A stretch of 64,000 bases of DNA from Synechococcus sp. PROS-9-1 (GTDB taxonomy: Bacteria; Cyanobacteriota; Cyanobacteriia; PCC-6307; Cyanobiaceae). This document shows positions 17,322-26,572 of this stretch, in pieces. The stretch spans positions 868,001-932,000 of the forward strand of contig NZ_CP047961.1 in the NCBI RefSeq assembly GCF_014279775.1, read 5' to 3'. Each line of letters begins with the position of its first letter. Within the stretch, counting starts at the first letter, position 1. A program made the position numbers and the translations under genes. The notes under the pieces are model-generated. The model saw only the letters and a list, made by a program, of their open reading frames with translations. It ran no database searches and was not told the DNA's origin.

Positions 17322-17744
17322 GTGAAAAATCAAGATATAAAGTTTTGGCGTGTATGGGTCAACGATCAAGGAAAAAGTTGTCAGACCCTTCAATCGCTCT
17401 CGGGTCATAAGCAATCAGTGTTTGCTGAGGGAGCGGCTCCAATCTGGAGTGCACTGCACTACAGCGGTAGTGCCAAATTAATCACGTTAATTCTGATGCC
17501 GGGAGAAATTGGTGAGTGGCATGAAAATCCAATGCCACAATGGATCATTCCCCTCCGTGGACGCTGGAGAGTGGAGACGATGGATGGAGTAATCGTAGAC
17601 ATGGGGCCTGGAGATATCAGCTTTGGTGGTGATCAGGGAACCAATAACAGAAAAGGACATCGCTCTTGGGCAGTAGGAGTAACACCTGCTGAGCTTCTAT
17701 TGATTCAAGTACTAGACCCTCCTCCTTGGAATCATTGTGATTGA
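17322..17744 (+). CDS. Cupin-domain protein
   Basis: 140 residues from GTG 17322. The cupin core is clear: LILMPGEIGEWHENPMPQW (motif 1 with His and Glu), then RGRWRVETMDGV and MGPGDISFGGDQ, and a second-motif region NRKGHRSWAVG. It is probably a small metal-binding cupin, perhaps a redox or sugar-related enzyme; the exact substrate is unknown. No operon partner is evident. Confidence 0.8.
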   Translation: MKNQDIKFWRVWVNDQGKSCQTLQSLSGHKQSVFAEGAAPIWSALHYSGSAKLITLILMPGEIGEWHENPMPQWIIPLRGRWRVETMDGVIVDMGPGDISFGGDQGTNNRKGHRSWAVGVTPAELLLIQVLDPPPWNHCD

Positions 17745-17992
17745 GGAAAAGTCAGGTCCGGCATTAGGTGCACATGTTGTACCTGTCCTTCAACTTTCTC
17801 ACCATTGGATCTAGAGCGAATCCCCCAAACTGACTAGAGACTCACACCAGCGCCAGCCGCAACCTGAGGCTCAGTTAAAAAATGATGGCGTGGCTGATGG
17901 GATGTTGTGCGTAATGCTCGGAAAGTCGTCCGTAAAACCCGTCCCTTACTTACCGCTTTGCGCACATTTTGCGCACACCACTCTCAACCCAA
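17745..17992. other. Interval without a gene
   Basis: About 250 nt between the cupin gene and the tRNA-Pro terminator. Nothing recognisable was seen apart from short frames. Confidence 0.3.
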
Positions 17993-18018
17993 TAAAAAAG
18001 CCGCCCTGGGGAGGCGGC
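17993..18018 (-). terminator. Terminator of tRNA-Pro
   Basis: GCCGCC and GGCGGC form a 6-bp stem with a 7-nt loop and are followed by TTTTTT on the minus strand, 33 nt past the tRNA-Pro 3' end. Confidence 0.85.
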
Positions 18019-18050
18019 AACTGAGCCCGTCATGAATGACGTCTCGGGCA

Positions 18051-18124
18051 TCGGGGTGACAGGATTCGAACCTGCGACATCCTGCTCCCAAAGCAGGCGC
18101 GCTACCAAACTGCGCTACACCCCG
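18051..18124 (-). tRNA. tRNA-Pro (anticodon TGG)
   Basis: A complete cloverleaf on the minus strand: acceptor CGGGGTG with CACCCCG, D-arm with GTTTGGTAG, anticodon loop CTTTGGG giving TGG, and T-arm GCAGGTTCGAATCCTGT. The discriminator is A. Confidence 0.96.
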
Positions 18125-18202
18125 TAGCCCATTCACTTTAAAGGAATGGGTTCACCTGATCCCATAGATGCGTGTCTAAGCTGACAAAAAGCTTTTCCGG
18201 GC

Positions 18203-18586
18203 ATGTCAAATTCCTGGACCCCTGGCGCGGTTGATGCTTTAAGGCAGCAACACAATCTCCCTTTTGTTCGAACGGATGAGCAGGGTCAGGTGGTTGAGTT
18301 CAACGACCGCTTTCGCCTGATTTATGGCTGGGACGATGGCTTAGTGGGGCAAACGATTGGGATGATCCTGCCCGCATCCTTCCGTGAACTTCATCATGCA
18401 GGCTTCTCTCGCTTCAAACTCACTGAGACGTCAAAGCTTGTCAATCACCCCCTCGAGTTGGCGACCATATGTAGTGATGGAGCTGAGATTCGTAGTGAAC
18501 ATTTCATCGTTGCTGAACGCAGTGATGCGGGTGGATGGAGCTTTGCGGCAACGCTGAGGCCCCTGGAAGGCCCCCATGCTTGCTGA
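18203..18586 (+). CDS. PAS-domain protein
   Basis: 127 residues forming one PAS domain: LPFVRTDEQGQVVEFNDRF, then IYGWDDGLVGQTIGMILP and a C-terminal strand WSFAATLRPL. It has no output domain of its own. The stop overlaps the start of the histidine-kinase gene by 11 nt, so it is probably a separate sensory input module for that kinase. Confidence 0.85.
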   Translation: MSNSWTPGAVDALRQQHNLPFVRTDEQGQVVEFNDRFRLIYGWDDGLVGQTIGMILPASFRELHHAGFSRFKLTETSKLVNHPLELATICSDGAEIRSEHFIVAERSDAGGWSFAATLRPLEGPHAC

Positions 18587-19775
18587 AGATAGCTTTTCCG
18601 GGTCAGCAGAAGCAGAGTCCAGAGCTCTGATTCAGCAGATGAGTCAGTCGCTTGGGCTGTTGAGAGTTGCCTTTGATTCCACGGGTGAAGCGATGTTGAT
18701 CCTCGACGAATCTGCAGCAGTGCGCTGGGCGAACCAGCAAGCAGCAGATCTTTGGGGAGGAGGAATCACATTGCAGATGATTGGACGGCCTCTTTCAGCT
18801 TTGCTGCAGTTCCACCATCTTGATCGAAGCCCAATGGGGGATGAAGAGCCTAGTCACCCTCTACAAAAAGCCCTAACGGCTGAGGGTCGCAATTCCTATC
18901 TCATCCAAGCCCTATCTGATCCTGCTCCTGAAGAGACGCAATTGATTACGCGATCGGTGAGTTGGCGTCAGATCATGCAAATAGATCAGAACTTTACTTT
19001 GCTGATCTTTCGTGATCTTGATCCATTAGAGAAAGCCTTGGCAAGACAACGACAATTTATCGATAATCTTGCTCATGAATTAAGAACTCCGCTTGCAATT
19101 ATTGCTGGAAACTTGCATCGACTGAAGCGGAAAAAACAGTTTTCTAATACTTTACAGCAATCCTTGTCCGATGCTGTAGAGGAAACACAGCGCATAGCAA
19201 CTCTTGTCGATCATCTTTTGTTGCTTTCTGAGCTAGATACTGATAGCCGCCGATGGAAGTTGCAAATCGATGATTTGCAAAATTTTATTGGTCAATGGAT
19301 TGTTACGTTAAATCCTGAATCAAGAGGCTGTTTGCAGGTGATCGCCGTCAATGAAACTGATGACTATCAGGTGCAGTTAGACCAAGATGCTTTTCATCTG
19401 ATTCTTGATAACCTTCTTGATAATAGTCGTCGTTTTTCTGGTTCTAAGCCGTTGATCCAGATCAAATTTGTTCAATCAGTGTCTCATGTGGAGCTGAAAT
19501 TTATAGACAATGGTCCTGGTATCAAAAATGAAGATCTTTGTGTTGCAGCATTTGAGCGATTTACCCGTATTGAGGAGCATCGAAACGCAGACATGGCGGA
19601 TGGAGGTGGACTTGGTCTTTCTTTGGTGCAAAGCCTGATGGAAGGAATGGGTGGTTCGGCGAGTTGTTCGTCTCCTGATGCACCAACTGGCTCAGCTCGT
19701 CTGGGCCTTGTTGTGACATTGCAATTCCCACGCCCTAAATCATCCCTTGGGATCAAGACCTCTGTTCAGAGATAA
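18576..19775 (+). CDS. PAS-containing sensor histidine kinase
   Basis: 399 residues. An N-terminal PAS domain (about residues 25-100, GEAMLILDESAAVRWANQQA) precedes the dimerisation/phospho-acceptor motif LAHELRTPLAII, the N-box LDNLLDNSRRFSG, the G1 box DNGPGI and the G2 box GGGLGLSLVQS. All kinase motifs are intact and no transmembrane helix is present, so this is a cytosolic kinase. The upstream PAS gene overlaps it, and the response regulator at 19766-20119 is convergent with a 10-nt overlap; that regulator is a likely partner. Confidence 0.93.
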   Translation: MLAEDSFSGSAEAESRALIQQMSQSLGLLRVAFDSTGEAMLILDESAAVRWANQQAADLWGGGITLQMIGRPLSALLQFHHLDRSPMGDEEPSHPLQKALTAEGRNSYLIQALSDPAPEETQLITRSVSWRQIMQIDQNFTLLIFRDLDPLEKALARQRQFIDNLAHELRTPLAIIAGNLHRLKRKKQFSNTLQQSLSDAVEETQRIATLVDHLLLLSELDTDSRRWKLQIDDLQNFIGQWIVTLNPESRGCLQVIAVNETDDYQVQLDQDAFHLILDNLLDNSRRFSGSKPLIQIKFVQSVSHVELKFIDNGPGIKNEDLCVAAFERFTRIEEHRNADMADGGGLGLSLVQSLMEGMGGSASCSSPDAPTGSARLGLVVTLQFPRPKSSLGIKTSVQR

Positions 19776-20119
19776 CGTTCGAGTAATTCGGGTAGAAGCT
19801 CAAATAGGTCTGGTTTCAGTATGAAGTCATTAGCTCCGAGTGCCTTGGCTTGGCTGCGTTTGTTGTCTTCATTAAAAGCAGTAACGACCAAAACAGGCAC
19901 AACATTGCAACGCTCACGCAGTCGTTGTAGACAGGTCATGCCGTCCATCTTGGGCATCATTAAATCGAGTAAAATTAAATCAATTTGGCGTTGATCTAAG
20001 AGCTCAAGTAAAGCTTCTCCATCCGAGCAAATAACAGGCTCAACACCCTCGTCAATCAATTCAACTCGAATTAACTCACGTAACCGTGGATCATCGTCAA
20101 CAATGGCGACGCATTTCAT
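19766..20119 (-). CDS. Single-domain response regulator
   Basis: 117 residues from ATG 20119 (an in-frame ATG at 20146 adds nine). It is a complete receiver domain: AIVDDDPRLRELIRV with the acidic pair, ILLDLMMPKMDG with the phospho-acceptor Asp, VTAFNE, and LKP. No output domain. It overlaps the 3' end of the histidine-kinase gene on the opposite strand, so kinase and regulator are likely partners although transcribed separately. Confidence 0.9.
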   Translation of the reverse strand: MKCVAIVDDDPRLRELIRVELIDEGVEPVICSDGEALLELLDQRQIDLILLDLMMPKMDGMTCLQRLRERCNVVPVLVVTAFNEDNKRSQAKALGANDFILKPDLFELLPELLERYL

Positions 20120-20192
20120 GGTTTTACTGATCCAAGGTTCCTTCACCTGAAACCATTAAGAAAGAATGGAGAAAGGTGTAGCTTTGAACAAA

Positions 20193-20264
20193 TGGGTCGC
20201 CTGAGATTCGAACTCAGGACCAATCGGTTAAAAGCCGAGTGCTCTACCGCTGAGCTAGCGACCC
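20193..20264 (-). tRNA. tRNA-Lys (anticodon TTT)
   Basis: A cloverleaf on the minus strand with acceptor GGGTCGC/GCGACCC, D-arm GCTCAGCGGTAGAGC, anticodon loop CTTTTAA giving TTT, and T-arm CTGAGTTCGAATCTCAG. Confidence 0.96.
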
Positions 20265-20344
20265 GCCGCATGGGCATGCCAATTAGGCACCTGTGGAGGT
20301 TATCACTCAACGATCCTCCACCAAGATATTTGCTCCCCGAACTG

Positions 20345-20908
20345 ATGACCAAGTTAGGAATGAACAACCCTTGGCCCCAACCCTGCATCGCTTCCGATGC
20401 CTGGATTGCACCTGGAGCCGTTTTGATGGCTGATGTGACTGTGAGTTCAGGGGCCAGCATTTGGCCAACGGCCGTCGCGCGTGGCGATATGGCACCCATT
20501 TATATCGGTGCTCGTAGCAATGTTCAGGAGGGAGCTGTTTTGCACGGCGATCCAACGTTTCCCGTTCACATTGCTGAAAACGTGACGATTGGACATCGAG
20601 CGGTTGTTCATGGGGCCTTGCTTGAGGCTGGTTGCCTGATTGGCATCGGTGCCGTTGTGCTCAATGGCGTCAAAGTTGGGAGGGGAGCGCTCGTTGCTGC
20701 AGGCTCTGTGGTCACGAAGGATGTCCCAGCCCAAACGCTTGTGGCGGGTGTGCCCGCCAAGGTGAAACGTGAGCTGAGTGAGGAAGAGATCGAGGATCAG
20801 TGGCAGCACGCAGACCACTACGCCGAGCTAGCTGCTAAGTGGTCTCAATTGATGCAAAACCAAACGGACTGCCCACTGTTGATCCCGGCTTCTCCCAACT
20901 GTCCTTAA
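20345..20908 (+). CDS. Gamma-carbonic anhydrase/hexapeptide-repeat protein
   Basis: 187 residues from ATG 20345 (another in-frame ATG lies at 20360; upstream frame runs through tRNA-Lys and is not coding). Left-handed beta-helix hexapeptides run from VSSGASIWPTAVARGDMAPI to AAGSVVTKDVPAQTLVAGVP. The three metal-binding His of the gamma-CA family appear present (VLHGD, IGHRAV, VVHG). Such proteins in cyanobacteria include CcmM-like carbonic anhydrases and general acyltransferase-like ferripyochelin-binding homologues; activity is not certain. Confidence 0.85.
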   Translation: MTKLGMNNPWPQPCIASDAWIAPGAVLMADVTVSSGASIWPTAVARGDMAPIYIGARSNVQEGAVLHGDPTFPVHIAENVTIGHRAVVHGALLEAGCLIGIGAVVLNGVKVGRGALVAAGSVVTKDVPAQTLVAGVPAKVKRELSEEEIEDQWQHADHYAELAAKWSQLMQNQTDCPLLIPASPNCP

Positions 20909-20935
20909 ACTCCTAAAGCTTTTGTAAATGAACTC

Positions 20936-21058
20936 ATGGACCTTCGGCTCGTGCTCGTGGCTTCTCCGATCCTTCTGGCACTTGCCTGGGCTGGGTTCAA
21001 CATCGGTCGTGCTGCTGTTGGTCAGCTCCAGCTGATGATCAGACGAAGCCGGGCTTGA
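20936..21058 (+). CDS. psbY: Photosystem II protein Y
   Basis: 40 residues reading MDLRLVLVASPILLALAWAG, then FNIGRAAVGQLQLM and a basic end RRSRA. Length, single transmembrane helix and the conserved N-terminus match cyanobacterial PsbY, a peripheral photosystem II subunit near cytochrome b559. It lies alone between the gamma-CA gene and trmFO. Confidence 0.93.
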   Translation: MDLRLVLVASPILLALAWAGFNIGRAAVGQLQLMIRRSRA

Positions 21059-21100
21059 TCTTGATCGATAGGTTGAGTTGAGTTCTCGATCCCATCGTCC

Positions 21101-22480
21101 TTGAGCGAACAGTCTTCGGTTGTTGTGATTGGTGCTGGCCTTGCCGGTACTGAAGCTGCTTGGCAGATTGCAAGAGCAGGCATTCCGGTCACGCTCTGGG
21201 AAATGCGCCCTTTCAAGCGATCTCCTGCTCATCACAGCTCTGAGTTCGCCGAACTGGTTTGCAGCAACAGCTTCGGAGCTCTTAGCAGTGACCGTGCAGC
21301 GGGTTTGTTGCAGGAAGAATTAAGGCGTCTTGGATCCCTTGTCATCCAAACGGCGGATCATCATTCCGTCCCCGCCGGCGGTGCTCTCGCTGTGGATCGC
21401 GGCCGTTACAGCGCTGCTCTCACGTCTGTCCTAGACGACCATCCCTTGGTGACGATCCGTCGAGAAGAGCAGCTAGCGCTTCCTGATCCTGATCAGATCA
21501 CCGTGCTGGCCACAGGTCCTCTCACGAGTGAAGCGTTGGCCGATGATTTACGCGCTTTCACCGGCCGAGACGATTGCCATTTTTTCGACGCGGCGAGTCC
21601 GATCGTTGAGGGTGAAAGTATCGATATGACCAAGGCCTTTCGGGCCAGCCGCTACGACAAGGGCGATGCCGATTACATCAATTGCCCGATGGATCGAGAT
21701 CAGTTTCTGGCCTTTCGAGCGGCTCTCTTGGAGGCCGAACAAGCCGAACTCAAGGATTTTGACAAGACTAGCGCCACTTTTTTCGAGGGCTGCTTGCCGA
21801 TTGAAGAGTTGGCCCGTCGTGGCGAGGACACGATGCGTTACGGCCCTCTTAAGCCCATCGGTTTATGGGATCCGCGCTGGGGAGACGTGACTGACCGTGA
21901 TGTGCGCCGCGCAAAACGGGCCTATGCCGTTGTGCAATTGAGGCAGGAAGACAAGGACGGACGACTCTGGAATCTCGTGGGTTTCCAGACCAATCTCAAG
22001 TGGGGGGAGCAGAAACGGGTGTTGCGTTTGATCCCAGGCTTAGAGCAGGCCGATTTCGTTCGTTTTGGGGTGATGCATCGCAACACCTTTTTGGAGGCAC
22101 CAGAACTGTTGGAGCCGACCCTCCAGTTCCGCCGCCGTCTTCATCTGCTCGCCGCCGGCCAAATCACAGGCACGGAGGGATATGCAGCTGCTGTTGCAGG
22201 AGGCTGGTTGGCTGGCACGAATGCAGCGCGGTTGGTTCAGGGTCAAGACCCGATTCAGTTGCCGCACACCACGATGATCGGAGCACTCACCCATTTCATC
22301 AGTGAGGCACCGTCGGGCAAATTCCAACCGATGCCCCCAAATTTCGGCTTAATGCCTGAACTGCAGGAGCGCATTAGAGATAAGCGTGCTCGTTATGGCG
22401 CTTATCGCGACAGAGCTTTGGCCGATCTTCAGCGAACCATCGAAGAGAGCCATATCGCCCATGTGGCTTGCACCGCTTGA
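21101..22480 (+). CDS. trmFO: TrmFO, folate-dependent tRNA m5U54 methyltransferase
   Basis: 459 residues, start TTG at 21101. The FAD-binding motif [15 protein letters not shown] opens the protein, followed by LWEMRP and [10 protein letters not shown], all typical of TrmFO/GidA-like enzymes; [21 protein letters not shown] lies near the C-terminal FAD site. TrmFO uses methylenetetrahydrofolate and FADH2 to make ribothymidine at position 54 of the tRNA T-loop. Length is normal. Monocistronic in appearance. Confidence 0.95.
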   Translation: MSEQSSVVVIGAGLAGTEAAWQIARAGIPVTLWEMRPFKRSPAHHSSEFAELVCSNSFGALSSDRAAGLLQEELRRLGSLVIQTADHHSVPAGGALAVDRGRYSAALTSVLDDHPLVTIRREEQLALPDPDQITVLATGPLTSEALADDLRAFTGRDDCHFFDAASPIVEGESIDMTKAFRASRYDKGDADYINCPMDRDQFLAFRAALLEAEQAELKDFDKTSATFFEGCLPIEELARRGEDTMRYGPLKPIGLWDPRWGDVTDRDVRRAKRAYAVVQLRQEDKDGRLWNLVGFQTNLKWGEQKRVLRLIPGLEQADFVRFGVMHRNTFLEAPELLEPTLQFRRRLHLLAAGQITGTEGYAAAVAGGWLAGTNAARLVQGQDPIQLPHTTMIGALTHFISEAPSGKFQPMPPNFGLMPELQERIRDKRARYGAYRDRALADLQRTIEESHIAHVACTA

Positions 22481-22598
22481 AGCACGTCTAAAGCTTTGCC
22501 GCTAAGGCTGCCCTCAGAGCTGATTCTTACGGCCACCCCTCCCTTCTCCACCACCGGAGCCTCCTAGGGTCTGGATCAAAGGATGAATCGTCGCTCCG

Positions 22599-24134
22599 AT
22601 GCCTGACTGGGATGTAATCGTCATCGGATCTGGGATCGGTGGCCTGGTCACAGCATCACAACTGGCTGCGAAGGGAGCGAAGACCTTGGTCCTCGAGCGG
22701 TATCTGATTCCAGGGGGGTCTGGTGGGAGCTTTCGCAGAGATGGATACACCTTCGATGTAGGTGCTTCGATGATTTTTGGTTTTGGAGAGAAGGGGCACA
22801 CCAACTTGCTCACCAGAGCGCTGGCTGACGTCGGTCAGCACTGCGCGACGGTTCCTGACGCTGTGCAGCTTGAATATCACCTTCCAGACGGCCTCTCGAT
22901 GGCCGTGGACAGGGACTACGACGACTTCATTACTCGAATGAGTGCCCGCTTCCCCCATGAAGCCAAGGGGATTTGCGCTTTTTACGAGACCTGCTGGCAG
23001 GTGTTTCGTTGTTTAGATGCGATGCCATTGCTCTCTTTGGAAGATCCGGCCTATCTCGCAAAAGTATTTTTTAAGGCTCCACTTGCTTGCCTTGGTCTGG
23101 CTCGGTGGCTTCCTTTCAATGTTGGTGATGTGGCCAAAAAGCACATCAAGGATGAGGATCTTTTGCGTTTGATCGATATGGAATGTTTCTGCTGGTCAGT
23201 GATGCCAGCAGATCGCACACCCATGATCAATGCCGGCATGGTGTTCTCCGATCGGCATGCCGGTGGCATCAACTATCCCAAAGGTGGCGTGGGAGTGATC
23301 GCTGAAAAACTCGTGGCTGGCCTGGAAGCCAATGGTGGCGAAATTCGCTACAAGCATCGCGTGACCAACGTGTTGATTGAACAGGGTCAGGCTGTTGGCG
23401 TTCGGCTTGCTGATGGTGAGGAGCTACGAGCCAAGCGGATCGTGAGCAACGCCACTCGCTGGGACACCTTCGCCGGGGAAGGTTCAGCACAGTCAACTCT
23501 GGTTGGCCCTGAGCACACGCCAGCCGCTGAAACCACTTGGCGCAAGCGCTACCAGCCCTCGTCATCATTCCTGTCCCTCCATCTCGGCGTTGATGCCTCG
23601 GTGGTTCCGGATGGTTTTCACTGCCATCACCTCTTGCTTGAGAACTGGGCTGAGATGGAAGCAGAGCAAGGTGTGGTGTTTGTGTCGATGCCATCTCTTC
23701 TGGATCCTTCTTTGGCTCCAGCTGGACGGCACATTTTGCATACCTTTACGCAGAGCGATATGCGCTATTGGAAAGGTCTCTCTCCATCCGCTTATGCAGA
23801 GAAGAAACAGCAGGATGCCGATCGCTTGATCGATCGTCTGGAAGCACTCCTTCCCGGCTTGAAGAGCGCCATTAAGTTCAAGGAAATTGGGACGCCACGC
23901 ACGCATCGGCGCTTCCTTGGCCGCATGGGAGGTAGCTACGGACCAGTTCCTGCGAACCGACTCCCTGGCTTGTTGCCGATGCCGTTTAACCGCACCGGCC
24001 TGAAAAATCTGTATTGCGTAGGTGATTCCTGTTTCCCCGGCCAAGGGCTCAATGCCGTGGCCTTTAGTGGTTATGCCTGCAGCCACAGGATCGGGGCGGA
24101 TCTTGGCCTAAACCCTTGGTCTCTTCCAGCTTGA
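22599..24134 (+). CDS. crtH: Carotenoid isomerase CrtH (CRTISO)
   Basis: 511 residues. It starts with the dinucleotide-binding motif DVIVIGSGIGGLVTASQL and continues with RDGYTFDVGASMIFGFGEKG, GGINYPKGGVGVIAEKLV and a C-terminal SCFPGQGLNAVAFSG, all characteristic of prolycopene isomerase. It converts poly-cis lycopene to all-trans lycopene in the carotenoid pathway, on membranes. Upstream 118 nt separates it from trmFO. Confidence 0.94.
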   Translation: MPDWDVIVIGSGIGGLVTASQLAAKGAKTLVLERYLIPGGSGGSFRRDGYTFDVGASMIFGFGEKGHTNLLTRALADVGQHCATVPDAVQLEYHLPDGLSMAVDRDYDDFITRMSARFPHEAKGICAFYETCWQVFRCLDAMPLLSLEDPAYLAKVFFKAPLACLGLARWLPFNVGDVAKKHIKDEDLLRLIDMECFCWSVMPADRTPMINAGMVFSDRHAGGINYPKGGVGVIAEKLVAGLEANGGEIRYKHRVTNVLIEQGQAVGVRLADGEELRAKRIVSNATRWDTFAGEGSAQSTLVGPEHTPAAETTWRKRYQPSSSFLSLHLGVDASVVPDGFHCHHLLLENWAEMEAEQGVVFVSMPSLLDPSLAPAGRHILHTFTQSDMRYWKGLSPSAYAEKKQQDADRLIDRLEALLPGLKSAIKFKEIGTPRTHRRFLGRMGGSYGPVPANRLPGLLPMPFNRTGLKNLYCVGDSCFPGQGLNAVAFSGYACSHRIGADLGLNPWSLPA

Positions 24135-24214
24135 GTCGATAGCAGCACCATCGCTCGATCACGCTAACGATGGTTGTCTCTGCTTAAGGTTTAATTCCTC
24201 AGGCAACGCCCATC

Positions 24215-24496
24215 GTGGAGTCCACTCCTCCAAGCGCCGCTGAATTGGCTCGCTATCTCGAGAGCCGGGGGGAGCTGAGTAAGCCTTGGATGTTGCAGAT
24301 GTTGCGATTGGCCAAGCTCAAGGAAGCTCGCAGCAACATGAGCCAAGAGGAATACATGGGCAGCCTCAAAGAGGCACACTCCGACCTCATGCGCTTGGGT
24401 GAATTCTGGAAAGGTCGAGAGGCGGAGGTGTTTGGTGGGGCATATCGCCCCAATGACGTGATCGAGCCCTTACCTGGCTCTGCGGAGGATCGATGA
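24215..24496 (+). CDS. Conserved hypothetical protein
   Basis: 93 residues from GTG 24215. It is helical and charged (SAAELARYLESRGELSK, then LRLAKLKEARSNMSQEEYMG). It looks like a conserved marine picocyanobacterial protein, but no function is recognised. The stop overlaps the next gene by 4 nt (ATGA), so the two are translationally coupled. Confidence 0.8.
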   Translation: MESTPPSAAELARYLESRGELSKPWMLQMLRLAKLKEARSNMSQEEYMGSLKEAHSDLMRLGEFWKGREAEVFGGAYRPNDVIEPLPGSAEDR

Positions 24497-25035
24497 ACGA
24501 CAGCAACCATTGTTTTCAGCTCTCCCCGTTGATTCGCGGAACGTTGATCACCGTTTACTTAGCCTTGGTGCTGCCATTGCCGGCCCTGGCTCCTGAATCT
24601 CTGCGCTTGTGGCTGCTTGCCGCTGTTCCTTTGGGATTGCTCGTTGTATTGGCGATGCTTAGCGAACAAGTCACCGTTACTAGCTCTGGAATCACAGTCG
24701 GTCACCCTCCCTGGTGCAGTTGGTTACTGCGTCGTGGCTGGAGCCTGAACTGGACCGAGATGAAAGCGCTCGTTCCTGTCGGTACGAGTCAAGGGGGGAA
24801 GGTGTTTTACATCACAACCCATGATCAGAGCCAACGTCTGCTGCCACAGCGTCTTGAACAATTTGATCGTTTTCTCGCCTTGATTCAATCCCAGAGCTCA
24901 TTGAGAACCACCGGTGTTGGCAGATTGACACCCCCTTGGACCTATCAACTGCTTGCTGTGTTGGCTGCTTTGATGCTTGTTGGTGAAGGATCCGTAGCCT
25001 TTGCTGTGCAGCAGGGTTTGATCATCATTCCCTGA
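24493..25035 (+). CDS. Membrane protein with two N-terminal and one C-terminal helices
   Basis: 180 residues. Two hydrophobic helices (LITVYLALVLPLPAL and LWLLAAVPLGLLVVLAML) are followed by a soluble section resembling a bacterial PH-like domain (VTSSGITVGHPPWC, NWTEMKALVP, FYITTH) and a final helix TYQLLAVLAALMLVG. The PH-like assignment is a guess from strand pattern. It is coupled to the upstream small gene. Probably a thylakoid or plasma membrane protein of unknown role. Confidence 0.75.
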   Translation: MNDSNHCFQLSPLIRGTLITVYLALVLPLPALAPESLRLWLLAAVPLGLLVVLAMLSEQVTVTSSGITVGHPPWCSWLLRRGWSLNWTEMKALVPVGTSQGGKVFYITTHDQSQRLLPQRLEQFDRFLALIQSQSSLRTTGVGRLTPPWTYQLLAVLAALMLVGEGSVAFAVQQGLIIIP

Positions 25036-25421
25036 TGATTCGAGTGATCTAGAAGACTCCAATTGAAACTGATTTTGGAGAATTAAAGCTTAAAAAAGAT
25101 ATTTGCTAGGCCTGGAGATAATGCGTCTAAGAGAATGATTTTGATCCGCTTATAATTAACGGCACTGATAGCAGATGGTGGAGATCAGAGCCATGTTTAA
25201 GAGAACAAGGCTGCCCGCAATAACAAAACTAGTCATGGTTTTGAGCAGTAACAGCTATGCCATTGGGCTGAGACGGATCCCTGCATAGCAGTATTTTCTG
25301 CTGCTTATAGCCATGGTTATTCCACTACCGCTGCTGGTTCAGAAGCAATTGAATCTTCTGCCCGTCTCGTTTTAGGCAGAGAACCTTAAACAGCTGTTTG
25401 AGGAAGCAAAGGACCGATTCC
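25036..25421. other. Intergenic stretch with a decayed gene
   Basis: About 385 nt between a rightward and a leftward gene. Apart from the possible broken gene at 25193-25389, no RNA gene or strong terminator was recognised. Confidence 0.4.
25193..25389 (+). pseudogene. Possible remnant of a small secreted protein
   Basis: A 31-codon frame from ATG 25193 reads MFKRTRLPAITKLVMVLSSN with a signal-like N-terminus and stops at TAG. A second frame, shifted by two, continues downstream as FSAAYSHGYSTTAAGSEAIE and stops at 25389. The two halves together look like a short exported protein broken by a frameshift. The family is not recognised and neither half is conclusive. Confidence 0.3.
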
Positions 25422-26186
25422 TTAGTCCCTGATGTTTTCAAGGCTGAATCGGTAGCCCTGCTGGCGAACGGTCGTGATACCGCCTCCATCTCCCAACCCT
25501 GCTTGCTCAAGTTTGCGTCGCAGTGTGAGCACCTGGGTATCAACGGATCGGGGACCTCCACTGAAGGGGGGCCACGCCATGCGCAGCAATTCCTGACGAC
25601 TCCGCACCATTCCTGGAGGCATCAACAGAGCGCAGAGCAAGGCGAATTCCCGTGGGCTGAGCTCAACAGGCTTCTCGCGCAGGGTGACCTGTCGAAGAAG
25701 GAGATGAACCTCTAAAGGTCCCACGCTGACGCGCTCCTGGAGGCCGCTGTGGCCTCGTTTAAGCAATGTGCGGCAACGAGCAGCTAGCTCCTCAAGCCCA
25801 AAGGGCTTGCGGAGTACATCGTCAGCACCGTCATCAAGCAGTCCTACGACCGGCTCAGCACCACTACGAGCGGTTAAGACGATGACCGGCGAACGCAATT
25901 GCTGTGCCAAGCGCAAAGCTGAACTTTGCTCGAGGAGCTCAGCACAAACCAATAAATCTGGAGATTGGTCCTGACAAAGCTCCTGAGCTTCAGCAGGGGA
26001 GGAGACCGCTGCAGTCAGATGACCGTCTTGACGCAGACGCTGAACCAGAACAGTTCTCAGCGTGGGATGGGGCTCAACCACCAGGACCCGGAACGGTTCT
26101 CGAGGCTGACCTGCAGACGGTACAAATTGTGATGTGGAGACCAAGTCTGGATTGTTGTCCAGAAGGTCCCGGGATGAGGAGGTCAC
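25422..26186 (-). CDS. OmpR-type regulator with a degenerate receiver domain
   Basis: 254 residues: an extended N-terminus, a receiver domain (about 33-145) and a winged-helix DNA-binding domain (about 155-250, with LSPREFALLCALL, SRQELLRMAW and SVDTQVLTLRRKL). The receiver lacks the essential acids: the usual acidic pair reads VVEPHP and the phospho-acceptor position reads LLVCAEL. The Thr (VLTAR) and Lys (LRKPFG) are retained. It is therefore probably regulated without phosphorylation. It stands alone. Confidence 0.87.
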   Translation of the reverse strand: MTSSSRDLLDNNPDLVSTSQFVPSAGQPREPFRVLVVEPHPTLRTVLVQRLRQDGHLTAAVSSPAEAQELCQDQSPDLLVCAELLEQSSALRLAQQLRSPVIVLTARSGAEPVVGLLDDGADDVLRKPFGLEELAARCRTLLKRGHSGLQERVSVGPLEVHLLLRQVTLREKPVELSPREFALLCALLMPPGMVRSRQELLRMAWPPFSGGPRSVDTQVLTLRRKLEQAGLGDGGGITTVRQQGYRFSLENIRD

Positions 26187-26262
26187 ACAGCAGGGAAAAC
26201 CGCGCTTACGCTAGTACCTATACACAGATTGCTGGTAGCAGAGGCTGCAGCTCACACTAAAG

Positions 26263-26535
26263 ATGACATCCCTTCAGCATCCTGAAGCCATTCGACACTT
26301 CCAGTCGCTGTGCGATGCCTGTCAGGAGCTGACCACCAGATATCACAGCCCGTCTGAGCTGAGGTTGTATGCCGATGGATATTTGCATGCGCTGAGACGC
26401 AGTCGTGCACTGGAAACACGCGAAATGGCTCGCCTCGAGTCGCTTGTTGAACGATGGATCATGGACCCATCAAGCTTTATTGGCCCCGATGGGGACGTCA
26501 GCACGCTGTACAGCCATCCCCATCGTGATTGGTAA
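26263..26535 (+). CDS. Small conserved cyanobacterial protein
   Basis: 90 residues, mostly helical, with HFQSLCDACQELTTRYHSPS and LRLYADGYLHALRRS. It looks like a widely conserved cyanobacterial family (I believe DUF6761, uncertain). Divergent from the OmpR-type regulator with 76 nt between starts. Function unknown. Confidence 0.75.
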   Translation: MTSLQHPEAIRHFQSLCDACQELTTRYHSPSELRLYADGYLHALRRSRALETREMARLESLVERWIMDPSSFIGPDGDVSTLYSHPHRDW

Positions 26536-26572
26536 GGGTCAAATCTCTTGGGTCAGTTCTCAACGCTCAGTT

